From Bacteroidota bacterium (GTDB taxonomy: Bacteria; Bacteroidota; Bacteroidia; Bacteroidales; FEN-979), in contig JAPLDK010000051.1 in assembly GCA_026391775.1 (NCBI GenBank), positions 1 to 50,303 on the forward strand: a stretch of DNA of 50,303 bases. Direction: 5' to 3'. Below the pieces are notes generated by a model that searched no databases, was not told where the DNA came from, and saw only the letters and a program-made list of their open reading frames with translations. Below, piece after piece: positions 1-9,268 of this stretch (positions are counted from its first letter, which is position 1; every line of letters starts with the position of its first letter). A program made the translations under genes and the position numbers.

Positions 1-66
1 CTGGCAGAGAAGATATTTAGGGCTGAGCGCCCTGTAAAACCAAGGGGGACGAACGGCGTACATAAT

Positions 67-3000
67 TTATTCGGGCCTGTATACTTTATTTACATAGAGT
101 TCGTAATATTTGTTCAGGTTCTGATCGGCCAGCCTGGCAAGTTTTTCCTGGTTGGCATCTTTTGCACATACTCCTACTTTTTGCAGTGTGAACAGGCTTT
201 CCTGCATGGGGATTTCCATTTCCTTCAGGTCCTTATCGGGAAATGAAAAATAGTAGGCCAGTTTCTCCGTGGAGGTACTGATGAGTTTTTCAGCAATTTC
301 GTCAGCCTTTTTCATTTCACTCACTTTATACAATCCATCGGCAAGAGCAACCACGAAGTAATCGTAAGGGACAGTATTATCGGGTATCTCATCAAGGCAA
401 CGTTCTATCACTTTACGGGCCGAATCCTTTTTGCCTTCAGCAAGAAGGGCAGATGCCAGGCGGGCATAGACGGAACGGATGTTCATTACCATGTGCATAT
501 TGGTTTCATCCAGATAAACACCGGGATTGCTCATTCCGCCGAACTTGAACTTATTCATAAGGTTGTTATACATCACAGGGATGTTAACATCACCCATTTC
601 CCCTTCGGTGACCCCGGCCCTCACAGGCAGAAGGCGGTATGCCAAACCTTCCTGGTGAAAATATTTATCAAGCCCGATATAAGTTTCCTGTCCGGTAGTT
701 ACAACAAAATAAACGGGACGTTTCCAGTTATTCGTTGCCAGAAGGTCAAGTACCATAAGGCTGGCTTTTTCTATAGCTTCCCGTTTGATCTCCCATGACA
801 AATTTTCTATTTTGCCCGCAAACTTTGCAGGGACAGCGCCGCTTCTGAGCAGTTCAGCCGAATCGGAAGGAAGGAAGAATTTACGGGTAGGGAAGAAATC
901 TATAAAGCCTTCGCCACCGCCGGGGCTCATCTTCAACTTGCTATCATCAGTATTAATGATCTGGAATAACTGGTGGATATCGACATGCTGATCTTTAAAC
1001 GACGGATCTTCTATCAGATAGGTCACATCATGATTACCCTGGCGGTATCTTGCCTGGGTCATGGAAAACGGCACCGGGTCTGAATTATAGGCCTTACGCT
1101 TCATCTGGTCAATATACCAGTCGGTGTTCAAAAGGCTTAAATTAACAACCCTCACATCGGTCCGTATTTTTTCAACTTCCTGGGCATACCATAAAGGGAA
1201 AGTGTCGTTATCGCCATTTGTGAACAGTATCGCATCAGGGGCGCAGGAATTCAGGTAATTCTCAGCCATTGCAAGGGCAGTATAACGGCCTGAGCGATCG
1301 TGATCGTCCCATCCCTGCTCGGCCATCAGGCCCACAGTGATCAAACCAAGCACAAATGAAATTACCAGCGCCAGGTTCGCTTTCATCCATTTACCGAGCT
1401 TTTCTGCCAGAATGATCACACCAAAGCCTATCCATATCGCAAAAGCATAGAATGAGCCCGCAAATGCATAATCCCTTTCCCTTGGCTGGGGCGAATACTG
1501 GTTAAGATATATAACAATCGCAAGCCCGGTCATCAGGAATAACAATCCAATGACAATGAACGACTTATAGTCTTTTCGTAAAGTTAAGTACATACCCAGG
1601 AGCCCGAAAAAAAGAGGCAGAAAATAAAAGCTGTTATCTCCTTTATTTTTGCGGCTTTTGGGAATATCCTGGCTGCCCAGCCTCCACTGGTCAAAGAATT
1701 TGATACCGCTCTTCCAGTTACCGTCGATTTTGCCGCCCATTCCCTGAAAGTCATTCTGTTTTCCCGCGAAGTTCCACATAAAGTAGCGATAGTACATATG
1801 GATGAGCTGGTAGTTCCACATAAAGGTGATATTTTCTACGAAGGTAGGCTTCATGCGGGTTTCCGTCTGATCGCCAAGCTGTACCTGAACAGGAAAACCC
1901 TGCACATTGCCCCACTTCATGTATTCCCGGGCATGCCGGGCTTCCCGGTTCGACCACATCCTTGGAAAAATAGTAGTAAACCTTGGATCATAAACCGGTT
2001 CAACTTTTTCCCTTTTATCGGTGACCTCATAACGACCTGTCTTTTTATCCTTGGTATATACCGGGCTTCCGTTTGCATGCTCGGTCACGGGGGCATTATA
2101 ATACTGGCCACTGAGGATAGGCCAGTCGCCATATTGTTCGCGCTGGAGATATGCAAGCAGGTACATTGCATTTTCGGGATTGTTCTCGTCAATGGGGGTG
2201 TCGGCATTACTCCGGATGACCAGCATGAAAAACGATGAATAGCCTATCAGGATGAAGGAGAATGCCAGCAGTATTGCATTCCAGGCAGGCTGCAGTTTTC
2301 TGGACGAATAACGCAGTCCGAAAATAATAGCAGCTATTAGAATGACAAAGAAAATAATTGTCCCGATATTGAACGGCAGCTTCAGAGAGTTTACAGTGAA
2401 AAGTTCAAACCAGGCGGCAAACTTAAGAACGCCCGGAATGATTACCGACATCACCAGGCCGAGGATGAATAAGGAGACCATGAGTGCAATCAGTATCCCT
2501 TTCCAGTCAGGATTCTTATACTTTTTAAAGTACCAGATCATGGTCATGGCCGGGATAGTCAGCAGGTTCAGCATATGAACGCCTATTGAAAGACCCATAA
2601 GGTAGGCGATCAGGATAAGCCAGCGGTAATTGTGGGACTCATCGGCATGCTCCTCCCATTTCAACATGGCCCAGAACACAATGGCCGTGAAGCAGGACGA
2701 CATGGCATACACTTCCCCTTCCACCGCTGAGAACCAGAACGAATCGGTGAATGTATAGGCGAGTGAACCAATTAGTGCGGCAGCAAAAATAAGATGCATT
2801 TTGGTTTTGCTCATCTCTTCATTTCGCAGAATAAATTTCTTTGCCAGCATAGTAATACTCCAGAAGAGGAAGAGTATCGTAAGGCCGCTGGAAAGGGCAC
2901 TCATGGTATTGACCATACGGGCGACTTTAGTTACATCTCCAAAAGCAAACATGGAGAAGAACCTGCCTATCATCTGGAAGAGGGGCGCGCCCGGGGCATG

Positions 3001-3147
3001 GCCAACTTCGAGTTTATAGCTGGTCGAAATATACTCCCCGCAATCCCAGTAGCTCATGGTGGGCTCGGAAGTGATGATGTAAACGGCGGAGGCAATAACG
3101 AATACCATCCAGCCAAGGATGTTGTTCAGTCGCTTGTATTGCTGCAT
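67..3147 (-). CDS. DUF2723 family multi-pass membrane protein (GT-C glycosyltransferase-like)
   Basis: A 1026-residue integral membrane protein. The N-terminal half has many hydrophobic segments. The first extracytoplasmic loop carries the DUF2723 hallmark (WDCGEY, then GHAPGAPLF at about residues 35-55), an acidic loop in the position typical of GT-C glycosyltransferases. A charged soluble part of about 400 residues follows, with a helical C-terminus. The family is widespread in Bacteroidota and is thought to transfer sugars from lipid carriers; the substrate cannot be told here. The frame stays open 24 codons upstream to 3219, but the ATG at 3147 is preferred because it begins at MQQYKRLNN just before the first membrane helix and lies 20 bases after a perfect -7 promoter box on this strand. 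The longer start would place that promoter inside the gene. Divergent from gpmA. Family confident, activity inferred. Confidence 0.88.
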   Translation of the reverse strand: MQQYKRLNNILGWMVFVIASAVYIITSEPTMSYWDCGEYISTSYKLEVGHAPGAPLFQMIGRFFSMFAFGDVTKVARMVNTMSALSSGLTILFLFWSITMLAKKFILRNEEMSKTKMHLIFAAALIGSLAYTFTDSFWFSAVEGEVYAMSSCFTAIVFWAMLKWEEHADESHNYRWLILIAYLMGLSIGVHMLNLLTIPAMTMIWYFKKYKNPDWKGILIALMVSLFILGLVMSVIIPGVLKFAAWFELFTVNSLKLPFNIGTIIFFVILIAAIIFGLRYSSRKLQPAWNAILLAFSFILIGYSSFFMLVIRSNADTPIDENNPENAMYLLAYLQREQYGDWPILSGQYYNAPVTEHANGSPVYTKDKKTGRYEVTDKREKVEPVYDPRFTTIFPRMWSNREARHAREYMKWGNVQGFPVQVQLGDQTETRMKPTFVENITFMWNYQLIHMYYRYFMWNFAGKQNDFQGMGGKIDGNWKSGIKFFDQWRLGSQDIPKSRKNKGDNSFYFLPLFFGLLGMYLTLRKDYKSFIVIGLLFLMTGLAIVIYLNQYSPQPRERDYAFAGSFYAFAIWIGFGVIILAEKLGKWMKANLALVISFVLGLITVGLMAEQGWDDHDRSGRYTALAMAENYLNSCAPDAILFTNGDNDTFPLWYAQEVEKIRTDVRVVNLSLLNTDWYIDQMKRKAYNSDPVPFSMTQARYRQGNHDVTYLIEDPSFKDQHVDIHQLFQIINTDDSKLKMSPGGGEGFIDFFPTRKFFLPSDSAELLRSGAVPAKFAGKIENLSWEIKREAIEKASLMVLDLLATNNWKRPVYFVVTTGQETYIGLDKYFHQEGLAYRLLPVRAGVTEGEMGDVNIPVMYNNLMNKFKFGGMSNPGVYLDETNMHMVMNIRSVYARLASALLAEGKKDSARKVIERCLDEIPDNTVPYDYFVVALADGLYKVSEMKKADEIAEKLISTSTEKLAYYFSFPDKDLKEMEIPMQESLFTLQKVGVCAKDANQEKLARLADQNLNKYYELYVNKVYRPE

Positions 3148-3167
3148 AATGAGTATCTTGGAAGGCC

Positions 3168-3175
3168 CAAAGGTA
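3168..3175 (-). promoter_or_regulatory. -7 promoter box for the DUF2723 gene
   Basis: The minus strand reads TACCTTTG, a perfect match to the Bacteroidota -7 consensus TAnnTTTG, 20 bases upstream of the ATG at 3147. I see no clear -33 TTTG. It stands back to back with the gpmA box. Confidence 0.6.
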
Positions 3176-3196
3176 TGGAAAATGCAGATTATTTTA

Positions 3197-3204
3197 TACT
3201 TTTG
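3197..3204 (+). promoter_or_regulatory. -7 promoter box for gpmA
   Basis: TACTTTTG matches TAnnTTTG exactly and lies 27 bases before the gpmA ATG. With the box at 3168-3175 on the other strand it makes a compact divergent promoter region. No convincing -33 element is visible. Confidence 0.6.
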
Positions 3205-3231
3205 CGCTGTAACCACCAACTTAAACCAACT

Positions 3232-3978
3232 ATGAACAAACTCGTATTAATCCGTCACGGTGAAAGCACCTGGAACAAGGAAAACCGATTTACCGGATGG
3301 ACCGATGTCGAACTCTCCGAACGCGGCATCAGGGAAGCAACAGAGGCTGGACAAACTCTTAAGAAAGAAGGGTTCAATTTCAAAATAGCCTATACTTCAT
3401 ATCTTACACGTGCAATACGCACTCTCTGGCTGATCCAGGAACAGATGGACCTGTTATGGATCCCGGTATACAAAACCTGGAGGCTCAACGAAAAGCATTA
3501 CGGGATCCTTCAGGGGCTAAACAAAGCCGAAATGGTTGAAAAATACGGCGATAATCAGGTACTGATGTGGAGAAGAAGCTATGATGTACCTCCTCCTCCC
3601 CTGCCTCTTGACGATCCCCGTCATCCCATCCATGACCCGCGTTACCGCGATCTTGATCCGAAAGACATCCCTGCAACCGAAGCCCTTAAAGACACCGTAA
3701 ACAGGATTGTTCCATATTGGAAGGATGAGATGGAACCCAATCTCATAGTTCATAAGGAAGTACTGGTGGCCGCCCACGGCAATAGCCTCCGGGGCATTGT
3801 GAAATACCTGAAGAACATTTCGGACCAGGACATCATCGGCCTTAATCTGCCTACCGGTGTTCCATACGTGTTCGAATTTGATGATAATATGAACCTGCAA
3901 AAGGACTACTTTCTTGGTGATCCGGAAATCATCAAAAAACTCATGGACGAAGTAGCCAACCAGGGAAAGAAAAAATAA
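3232..3978 (+). CDS. gpmA: 2,3-bisphosphoglycerate-dependent phosphoglycerate mutase
   Basis: A 248-residue cytoplasmic enzyme that interconverts 3- and 2-phosphoglycerate in glycolysis and gluconeogenesis. The N-terminus has the phosphohistidine signature [10 protein letters not shown] with catalytic His9, followed by NRFTGW. The segment [13 protein letters not shown] is the family's substrate-binding region, and the second catalytic histidine is in AAHGNSLRG near residue 183. The length matches the dPGM family. The frame is open far upstream, overlapping the divergent DUF2723 gene, but those codons are antisense to a real gene; the ATG at 3232 starts directly on the conserved N-terminus and follows a -7 box at 3197. 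The stop is separated by one base from the next ATG, so the phosphatase gene downstream is almost certainly co-transcribed. Confidence 0.96.
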   Translation: MNKLVLIRHGESTWNKENRFTGWTDVELSERGIREATEAGQTLKKEGFNFKIAYTSYLTRAIRTLWLIQEQMDLLWIPVYKTWRLNEKHYGILQGLNKAEMVEKYGDNQVLMWRRSYDVPPPPLPLDDPRHPIHDPRYRDLDPKDIPATEALKDTVNRIVPYWKDEMEPNLIVHKEVLVAAHGNSLRGIVKYLKNISDQDIIGLNLPTGVPYVFEFDDNMNLQKDYFLGDPEIIKKLMDEVANQGKKK

Positions 3979-3979
3979 T

Positions 3980-4696
3980 ATGTCAAAACGCTGGGTAATC
4001 CCTGACATTCACGGTTGTTCAAAAACTCTTAAAGGCCTTGTCATTGACCTGATCAGGCCTTCAAGGCATGATGAACTTTATTTCCTTGGTGATTATGTCG
4101 ACCGCGGGCCTGATTCAAAAGGAGTCATTGATTTCATCCGGGATCTTCAGAAGGATCAATACAATGTGACCACTCTGAAAGGGAATCATGAAGACTTTAT
4201 GGTGGAGCTGTACGATGCTGAAAAAAAGGCCAAAAACACCTGGTGGCACAGGCTGGGCGACAGGAAACACAAGGTATGGATGGATATAGGCGGGAAGACC
4301 ACACTTGAAAGTTTCGAAGCCGAGAGTATCCGAAAGATCCCTGAGGATTACATCGAATGGATGCGCGGGCTGAAATATTATATTCCCCTTGAGGATTTTA
4401 TCCTGGTCCATGCCGGCCTGAATTTTAAAAATGAAGATCCCTTTGAAGACCTTCGCGCCATGCTCTGGCTTCGCGATTATGAGATCAAACCCGAAAAGAT
4501 CGGAAACCGCAGGATCATCCACGGGCATGTTCCGGTGAATATGGAACTTATCGTGATGGCCGTAAAAAGCAAGATATATAAATTCATTGACCTGGATAAC
4601 GGTCCTTATATTTCCGGGAAAGGCGGCTTCGGCAACCTTGTCGCCCTGGAACTGGACTCGATGGAGATGGTGATTCAGAACAATCTGGATCTTTAA
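3980..4696 (+). CDS. PPP-family metallophosphatase (serine/threonine phosphatase-like)
   Basis: A 238-residue soluble protein with the calcineurin-like metallophosphoesterase motifs in order: PDIHG at residues 8-12, GDYVDRG near 37-43, GNHED near 71-75, VHAGL near 139 and IHGHVPV near 176. These supply the Asp, His and Asn ligands of a dinuclear metal centre. The compact single-domain form resembles bacterial PrpA/PrpB-type protein phosphatases and ApaH-like diadenosine tetraphosphatases; sequence alone does not decide between phosphoprotein and dinucleotide substrates. The ATG follows the gpmA stop after one base, so translation is probably coupled. The gene ends 11 bases before the stop of the convergent gene at 4708, with no strong hairpin between them. 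Confidence 0.88.
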   Translation: MSKRWVIPDIHGCSKTLKGLVIDLIRPSRHDELYFLGDYVDRGPDSKGVIDFIRDLQKDQYNVTTLKGNHEDFMVELYDAEKKAKNTWWHRLGDRKHKVWMDIGGKTTLESFEAESIRKIPEDYIEWMRGLKYYIPLEDFILVHAGLNFKNEDPFEDLRAMLWLRDYEIKPEKIGNRRIIHGHVPVNMELIVMAVKSKIYKFIDLDNGPYISGKGGFGNLVALELDSMEMVIQNNLDL

Positions 4697-4707
4697 TTAG
4701 CAATTCG

Positions 4708-6009
4708 CTACTTCGCTATTTGAGTTATTTCCTTCTTCAACTTCTCCTCTACCGGCAGATAGTTAAAACTGGTCCAGAAAGCTTCGTCGGCCTGGCCTGC
4801 AAGCTGGTCCCAGCGTTGCTTTACCCCGGCTTTTTTATCGCCCCTGAAGGAACGGAGCCTTTGAGGGTTGCGTGAAACATCTGTAACAACCAGGTCATTC
4901 TTATACCCCATTCTTATTTTTTGTCCGGTTGATTGCAGGGTGAATGTGACCCATTGCTCATCGCGAATGGAACTGAGGTACCATCCGTTGTCCCGATTTG
5001 AGTAATTCAATGTTTGATTGATCAGCGGCATTTCAGCAATCCAGCCGGGAATATTATTGATCGTATAGGTTTTGCGGTATTTTTCCTTTTCATACTTGTA
5101 AAACGCCATAAAACTTACGCTCCGCTTAATTTGCATGATGGCGAAAGAAGTACCATCTATGAACAACTCACCTTTGTATCCCTTCTGATTTTTATGTGAT
5201 TGATCAAACCAGATATGATAAATCCTGCCCCCTTCAGGCTTTCCCAATTCCTCCATTCTAAGGGAATAGGTTTTAAAGGTTTCTTCGTCAAGTATCGTTC
5301 GGAATGATAATTCGACTATATCCTGCATGAAAATACACCCAAGGCATCCTGCCATTTTTCCGACATCACCCATCGAATTCACAAGTGTCGTATCAGAAAC
5401 AACCCGTCCTTTCACCAGGTGCGTCAGGTTCGAGTGTGAGGCTACTTCCTGTAACTCTCTCATAGTATTCTGATGGAAGTAACCTGTTTTTAAATCCTCG
5501 ATGATCGCTTCGGCAAATTCCGCCAACTTTTTCCCCGCATATTTCTGTGACCTGTAAAATGCTGTGAGTATCAGTGAATCCTGGCCGTAATTTACAGGTA
5601 TTCCTGCAAATGCCCTCCTGAGAACCTCTTCGGGAGTAAGAGCCACAAATTCAAACTCCTTCAGGTTAAATTCCTTTGATTTCATTTTGATCAGGCTGGT
5701 ACTGCCGCACAGTCCTGAAACAGCCAGCCTCACACACTCATAACCCAGGTAAGTAATGACCAGCGTATCCTTTAAATGATCTTCAGGGATACCGAGAAAG
5801 AACCGCCCCTCCTCGTTTGTAACGCTGCCAATGGTGGAATTGCTTAAAGCAATCTGGGCAAACATCAGCGGAGTTTCCTTCTCTGAATCGGTGACCTGGC
5901 CCGAAATATTCAGGGCCGGTTGCGCAATTACTGCAGCATTCAAAAAAAATGCTATGCAACCAAGAGAAAACAGAACTCTTACAGATCCATAGATATGATT
6001 TGAATTCAT
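4708..6009 (-). CDS. Exported protein with carboxypeptidase-like regulatory domain
   Basis: A 433-residue protein. A signal peptide (hydrophobic SLGCIAFFLNAAVIAQ) is followed at about residues 33-115 by a CarboxypepD_reg-like beta-sandwich (ISGQVTD, then PLMFAQIAL and GSVTNEEGRF). The rest is the mostly beta, soluble domain often found behind this module in Bacteroidota proteins that have no TonB receptor barrel. It is probably periplasmic or outer-membrane associated; the function is unknown. Cysteines cluster in AGCLGCIF near residue 225. The gene is transcribed alone, convergent with the phosphatase and divergent from the heparinase-like gene. Its last codons and stop lie in a TAGCGA-type microrepeat also seen at the end of phoH. 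Confidence 0.75.
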   Translation of the reverse strand: MNSNHIYGSVRVLFSLGCIAFFLNAAVIAQPALNISGQVTDSEKETPLMFAQIALSNSTIGSVTNEEGRFFLGIPEDHLKDTLVITYLGYECVRLAVSGLCGSTSLIKMKSKEFNLKEFEFVALTPEEVLRRAFAGIPVNYGQDSLILTAFYRSQKYAGKKLAEFAEAIIEDLKTGYFHQNTMRELQEVASHSNLTHLVKGRVVSDTTLVNSMGDVGKMAGCLGCIFMQDIVELSFRTILDEETFKTYSLRMEELGKPEGGRIYHIWFDQSHKNQKGYKGELFIDGTSFAIMQIKRSVSFMAFYKYEKEKYRKTYTINNIPGWIAEMPLINQTLNYSNRDNGWYLSSIRDEQWVTFTLQSTGQKIRMGYKNDLVVTDVSRNPQRLRSFRGDKKAGVKQRWDQLAGQADEAFWTSFNYLPVEEKLKKEITQIAK

Positions 6010-6061
6010 GATGTAAATCTAATAAAATACTATGGGTCAAGCACAGAGTCCCTGCGATTCT

Positions 6062-6069
6062 TAACTTTG
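6062..6069 (+). promoter_or_regulatory. -7 promoter box, possibly for a leaderless mRNA
   Basis: TAACTTTG is a perfect TAnnTTTG box that ends only four bases before the ATG at 6074. With the usual distance from box to start site, the transcript would begin at or next to the start codon. Confidence 0.6.
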
Positions 6070-6073
6070 TAAA

Positions 6074-8731
6074 ATGAAAAAAGGATTATTCTTATTACTG
6101 TTGCTGTTACCCTGGTATACACTGCATGCCCAGGGTTCCTGGAATCCTCAGGGAGCAGACCTCAGTTATCCAAGAACACTTCTCGACAGCGGTTCTATCG
6201 GCCAAATCAGGGGCACACTGTCTAACCCTCTGATCATTGATCTTTACCAATCTATCTGGAATACCGCAAACAGCGCCATTCCGCCCGAAAACCTCAGCGA
6301 CGGAGACCGTATCACCAGGGCTATTATAGCCCGGGAAGCAGCTTTCGTGGTACTGATGGACAGGAAATGGGAAAACGGGAGTATTGTTAACCTTCTGCCG
6401 TTTGAGAGGGACTCCCTGATCTTAAAAACACAGATTCTCCTGAACGGCATGAATACCAAGGTCGGCTACCAATCGGGCTGGGTGTTTTACCAGGAATGGC
6501 AGCACCGTTCCAAGGAACTCATTTTTTACCTCACTGCCTGCGACCTCCTCAAAGGGGCAGGAATATCAGGCCAGGTGTCAATAGATTCACTGATCCATTT
6601 TACAGGGAACCTGTATTCAAGGGCAATGGCGACCTATACCATTTTTTACATACCGTTCAAGTTTTTCGACTTCCAGTTCGATAACCATAGTATTATGACC
6701 GCTTCTGCACTGGGTATGGCTGCCATAGTCCTGAATGGCCATGAAGATGTCAATCCTGATTACCAGCCACAGAACTGGATCAATGCGGGATTATGGAACC
6801 TTGATAACACACTCTGGATAGAGAACGGCTCCTATCCAAGGGTTTCGGAGCCGGATACACTGGCCGGGTATGCCGAAGGGCCAGGTTATTTTAATTATGC
6901 TTTCCAAAATGCCTTTCCATTTATCCGTTCATTATATAATTTTCTGCCGGATGACAGCATAGCGGTGACTTTTAACGCGGAACATCGGATGATACGAAAT
7001 CCCTGGTACGATCCGCGCTATTACCGAATATATGACTGGATGAATAAAATCGAGATGCCCGACGGCAGCGAGCCGGCAATTCATGACAGCCCCATTGGAT
7101 TCGGCACACACATCATGGCGTTATCCGGAAGGCCAGAGTTCAACCTTCCCAATCCGGGATTTTCCTATGACGATCCCTTCATCCGCACACAGTATATTGC
7201 GACTTATGTTGCACAGGGTGTGCGTACAAACAGTCTGTTTCAGGTATTACCCGATGCAGGGAGCCTGGTTTTTCGCTCTTCCTGGGAGAACGATGCGATC
7301 TATATGCATTTTATCGGCAAGCATGGTATTGCCCTTACCGGCGCTAAATCTCATCACCAGGGAGATGCTTCAAGCTTTTCACTGATGGCTTACAAACAAT
7401 TGCTGGCTGTCGATCCGGGCTACCCGGGGGCCCCCGAAAGCGATTTCGTGAATAAAGCAGGTAACCATAACTGCATTCTTGTGAACGGAGGCGGACCCCA
7501 GCCTCCTCTGGGCGAGTTTGTCAATGTAGCCTCAAATACCGCATATATCGAAGACTGCTTTCACACTCCTTCTCTTGAATACGGTGAAGTGCGCACAAGT
7601 TACTGGGGCGACAGTATTATCCGCTGCAATCTCTTTCTAAGGAACCGTTACTTCATTCTGAACGACCTTTGTTCAGCTCCTGCATTGCGGGATTATACTT
7701 TCCAGTTCCAGGGGAATGGATTGTTTGGCAGCAACTCCTCTTCCCCTGAAGGCGCGTTCATTCCGGGCTTTGGGAATTACAGGGGAACCTATAAACGTGA
7801 TACGGTGTCATTGCTTTTACAGGTACAAAGTGACATAAACCCCGTAGTTTACTCTTATGAAACAGATTCGCTTGCCATAGGATATTCAACCTACCGTGCG
7901 TACAGTAAAATGCTTGTGCATCCCGATTCAGCCGCAAACGCCAGCTTCCAGACAGTGATGTTCCCATACACCTCCGATTCGTCGGTTTGTGTTCCTGTAC
8001 CCGGACTCTCCGGTGCAAGTTCAACTGTGCTTAAATATCATTTATGGAGTGATTTTGCATTGACTCAATCAGGGAACCGCACTCAGCTGGTTTCTGCGAC
8101 TCAGAGCGGCTTCCCTGACGATATCGGTTGCAACGGGCAAATAAATTTCCTTAGCCTTGATCCTTCAGGTCATATTTCCTGTGCCCTGATCCGTGGGGGT
8201 GATCATCTCAAATACGGCAATCAGGTCATGCTTTCCTGCAGCCATTCCATGCTGGCGGCCTGGGATGAGGTACAAACCGGAATTATTGAGGGATATTGCA
8301 ACGACAGCGGAAGGGTTTCCATTTATAATTCCATGGCCCTGAGAGCAGTGCAAGGGAACATCAGTTCGGTTACTTATGACAGTGCCGGCAAACTGAATAT
8401 CATTGAATTTGCAGGCAAAGGCAGTTTCCGTCTGGAGCCATCCAACGGGATCTCCGCTTCAAAAAATCCTGAAAGCATTGCCATCACCGCCTTTCCAAAT
8501 CCATCATTCAGCGGTCTTTTCACGATCAGCCTGAACTCCGGGAAAAAGACATCCGCAGTCATAAAAATTACAGATCAAAGCGGGAAGCCGGTGCAAACCA
8601 TGGATATCGTTATAAACCCTGGCAGGACTACATTTCAGTGCAATCTTTCGGGATCATCGGCAGGAGCCTATATCCTTTATTTATCCTTTGAGAAAAAAGT
8701 TGAATCGATACAGCTGATAAAAAGCCATTAA
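6074..8731 (+). CDS. Heparinase II/III-like polysaccharide lyase with T9SS sorting domain
   Basis: An 885-residue secreted protein. The N-terminus is a clean signal peptide (MKKGLFLLLLLLPWYTLHAQ). Residues of about 30-380 look like an alpha/alpha toroid, rich in Trp and Tyr. The middle, near residues 390-660, has the beta-sandwich region of heparinase II/III-type lyases, including SHHQGDASSFSLMAYKQ, the conserved H-x-x-GD-x-x-SF segment. The last 80 residues (ITAFPNPSFSG, then GAYILYLSF) are a type A T9SS C-terminal sorting domain, so it is exported through the outer membrane and probably cell-surface attached or released. The likely role is cleavage of an acidic polysaccharide; alginate and glycosaminoglycan substrates cannot be separated by eye. 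The ATG lies four bases after a -7 box. No SusCD pair is adjacent. Confidence 0.78.
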   Translation: MKKGLFLLLLLLPWYTLHAQGSWNPQGADLSYPRTLLDSGSIGQIRGTLSNPLIIDLYQSIWNTANSAIPPENLSDGDRITRAIIAREAAFVVLMDRKWENGSIVNLLPFERDSLILKTQILLNGMNTKVGYQSGWVFYQEWQHRSKELIFYLTACDLLKGAGISGQVSIDSLIHFTGNLYSRAMATYTIFYIPFKFFDFQFDNHSIMTASALGMAAIVLNGHEDVNPDYQPQNWINAGLWNLDNTLWIENGSYPRVSEPDTLAGYAEGPGYFNYAFQNAFPFIRSLYNFLPDDSIAVTFNAEHRMIRNPWYDPRYYRIYDWMNKIEMPDGSEPAIHDSPIGFGTHIMALSGRPEFNLPNPGFSYDDPFIRTQYIATYVAQGVRTNSLFQVLPDAGSLVFRSSWENDAIYMHFIGKHGIALTGAKSHHQGDASSFSLMAYKQLLAVDPGYPGAPESDFVNKAGNHNCILVNGGGPQPPLGEFVNVASNTAYIEDCFHTPSLEYGEVRTSYWGDSIIRCNLFLRNRYFILNDLCSAPALRDYTFQFQGNGLFGSNSSSPEGAFIPGFGNYRGTYKRDTVSLLLQVQSDINPVVYSYETDSLAIGYSTYRAYSKMLVHPDSAANASFQTVMFPYTSDSSVCVPVPGLSGASSTVLKYHLWSDFALTQSGNRTQLVSATQSGFPDDIGCNGQINFLSLDPSGHISCALIRGGDHLKYGNQVMLSCSHSMLAAWDEVQTGIIEGYCNDSGRVSIYNSMALRAVQGNISSVTYDSAGKLNIIEFAGKGSFRLEPSNGISASKNPESIAITAFPNPSFSGLFTISLNSGKKTSAVIKITDQSGKPVQTMDIVINPGRTTFQCNLSGSSAGAYILYLSFEKKVESIQLIKSH

Positions 8732-9125
8732 TCCCAGGAATCCTTAGCATAAATCAATTTGAAAATTCAAAAAACTGATTAAGACGAAAGTTGATTTTAA
8801 ATCCAGACTGTGCAGCCATTTTAGGATAAAGACAACCAAATTGGAACTATATTCCAAACAGGGAAAGGTCAGACAAAGGTTAGAGCAAGGACAGAGCAAA
8901 CTTGATCAAATTCAGGAATAATTCTACCACAATTCAGAATCAGATGGAACAGGTAGAAATATTCCGTATCAGGCATGTTTAAAGGTTTTCCTGGAACAAA
9001 GATATGAAATAAATCAGAAAGAATCAAGAATAAGAAAAGATTAACTTTAGCCTTGTTTTGCAAGATTTATTAAATTAGATGGTTGTTTCAGTTTGTTGGG
9101 GAAAGGATAATTTTCTGAAATGCAA

Positions 9126-9143
9126 ATAAACGCTTACGTTTAT
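9126..9143. repeat. Inverted repeat ATAAACG-N4-CGTTTAT
   Basis: Two perfect 7-base arms (9126-9132 and 9137-9143) are separated by CTTA. The arms are the inside-out version of the CGTTTATATAAACG core found at 9206-9224 and 11419-11441, so the three sites may be bound by the same protein or share an origin. Confidence 0.5.
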
Positions 9144-9205
9144 CATCTGAAAAAAGACCGATAAACTCAATAAAGTACACTATATAGCAAGAAATAATCG
9201 TAATG

Positions 9206-9224
9206 GTTTATATAAACGTTATGG
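9206..9224 (-). repeat. Left copy of a 19-bp inverted repeat flanking the YCF48-type gene
   Basis: On the minus strand this reads CCATAACGTTTATATAAAC, identical over 19 bases to 11419-11437 on the plus strand. The two copies therefore face each other around the gene at 9269-11389. The core GTTTATATAAAC is itself palindromic. Confidence 0.7.
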
Positions 9225-9268
9225 GTAAGTTTTTTTTATAGGGTAATTACAAAAATATTCTAAACGGT

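Larger units (their letters stand above)
8732..9268. other. AT-rich intergenic region, no gene recognised
   Basis: These 537 bases are distinctly more AT-rich than the genes to the left. A 64-codon open frame on the minus strand (8869-9063) has no recognisable features. The stretch holds an inverted repeat at 9126-9143 and the left member of a flanking repeat pair at 9206-9224. A weak -7 match, TAACTTTA, lies at 9042-9049, and no perfect box is seen close to the gene at 9269. It marks the left edge of an island with a different base composition. Confidence 0.6.

Noticed and set aside
19..33. Small hairpin AGGGC-TGAGC-GCCCT near the left edge as a terminator of the DUF2723 gene
   Set aside because: The stem is only five bases and no T tract follows on the minus strand.
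2794..3231. Upstream extension of the gpmA frame by 146 codons
   Set aside because: It is antisense to the DUF2723 gene, and the phosphoglycerate mutase N-terminus and promoter fix the start at 3232.
8869..9063. 64-codon minus-strand open frame
   Set aside because: It has no start signal, no recognisable domain and lies in AT-rich DNA where such frames arise by chance.
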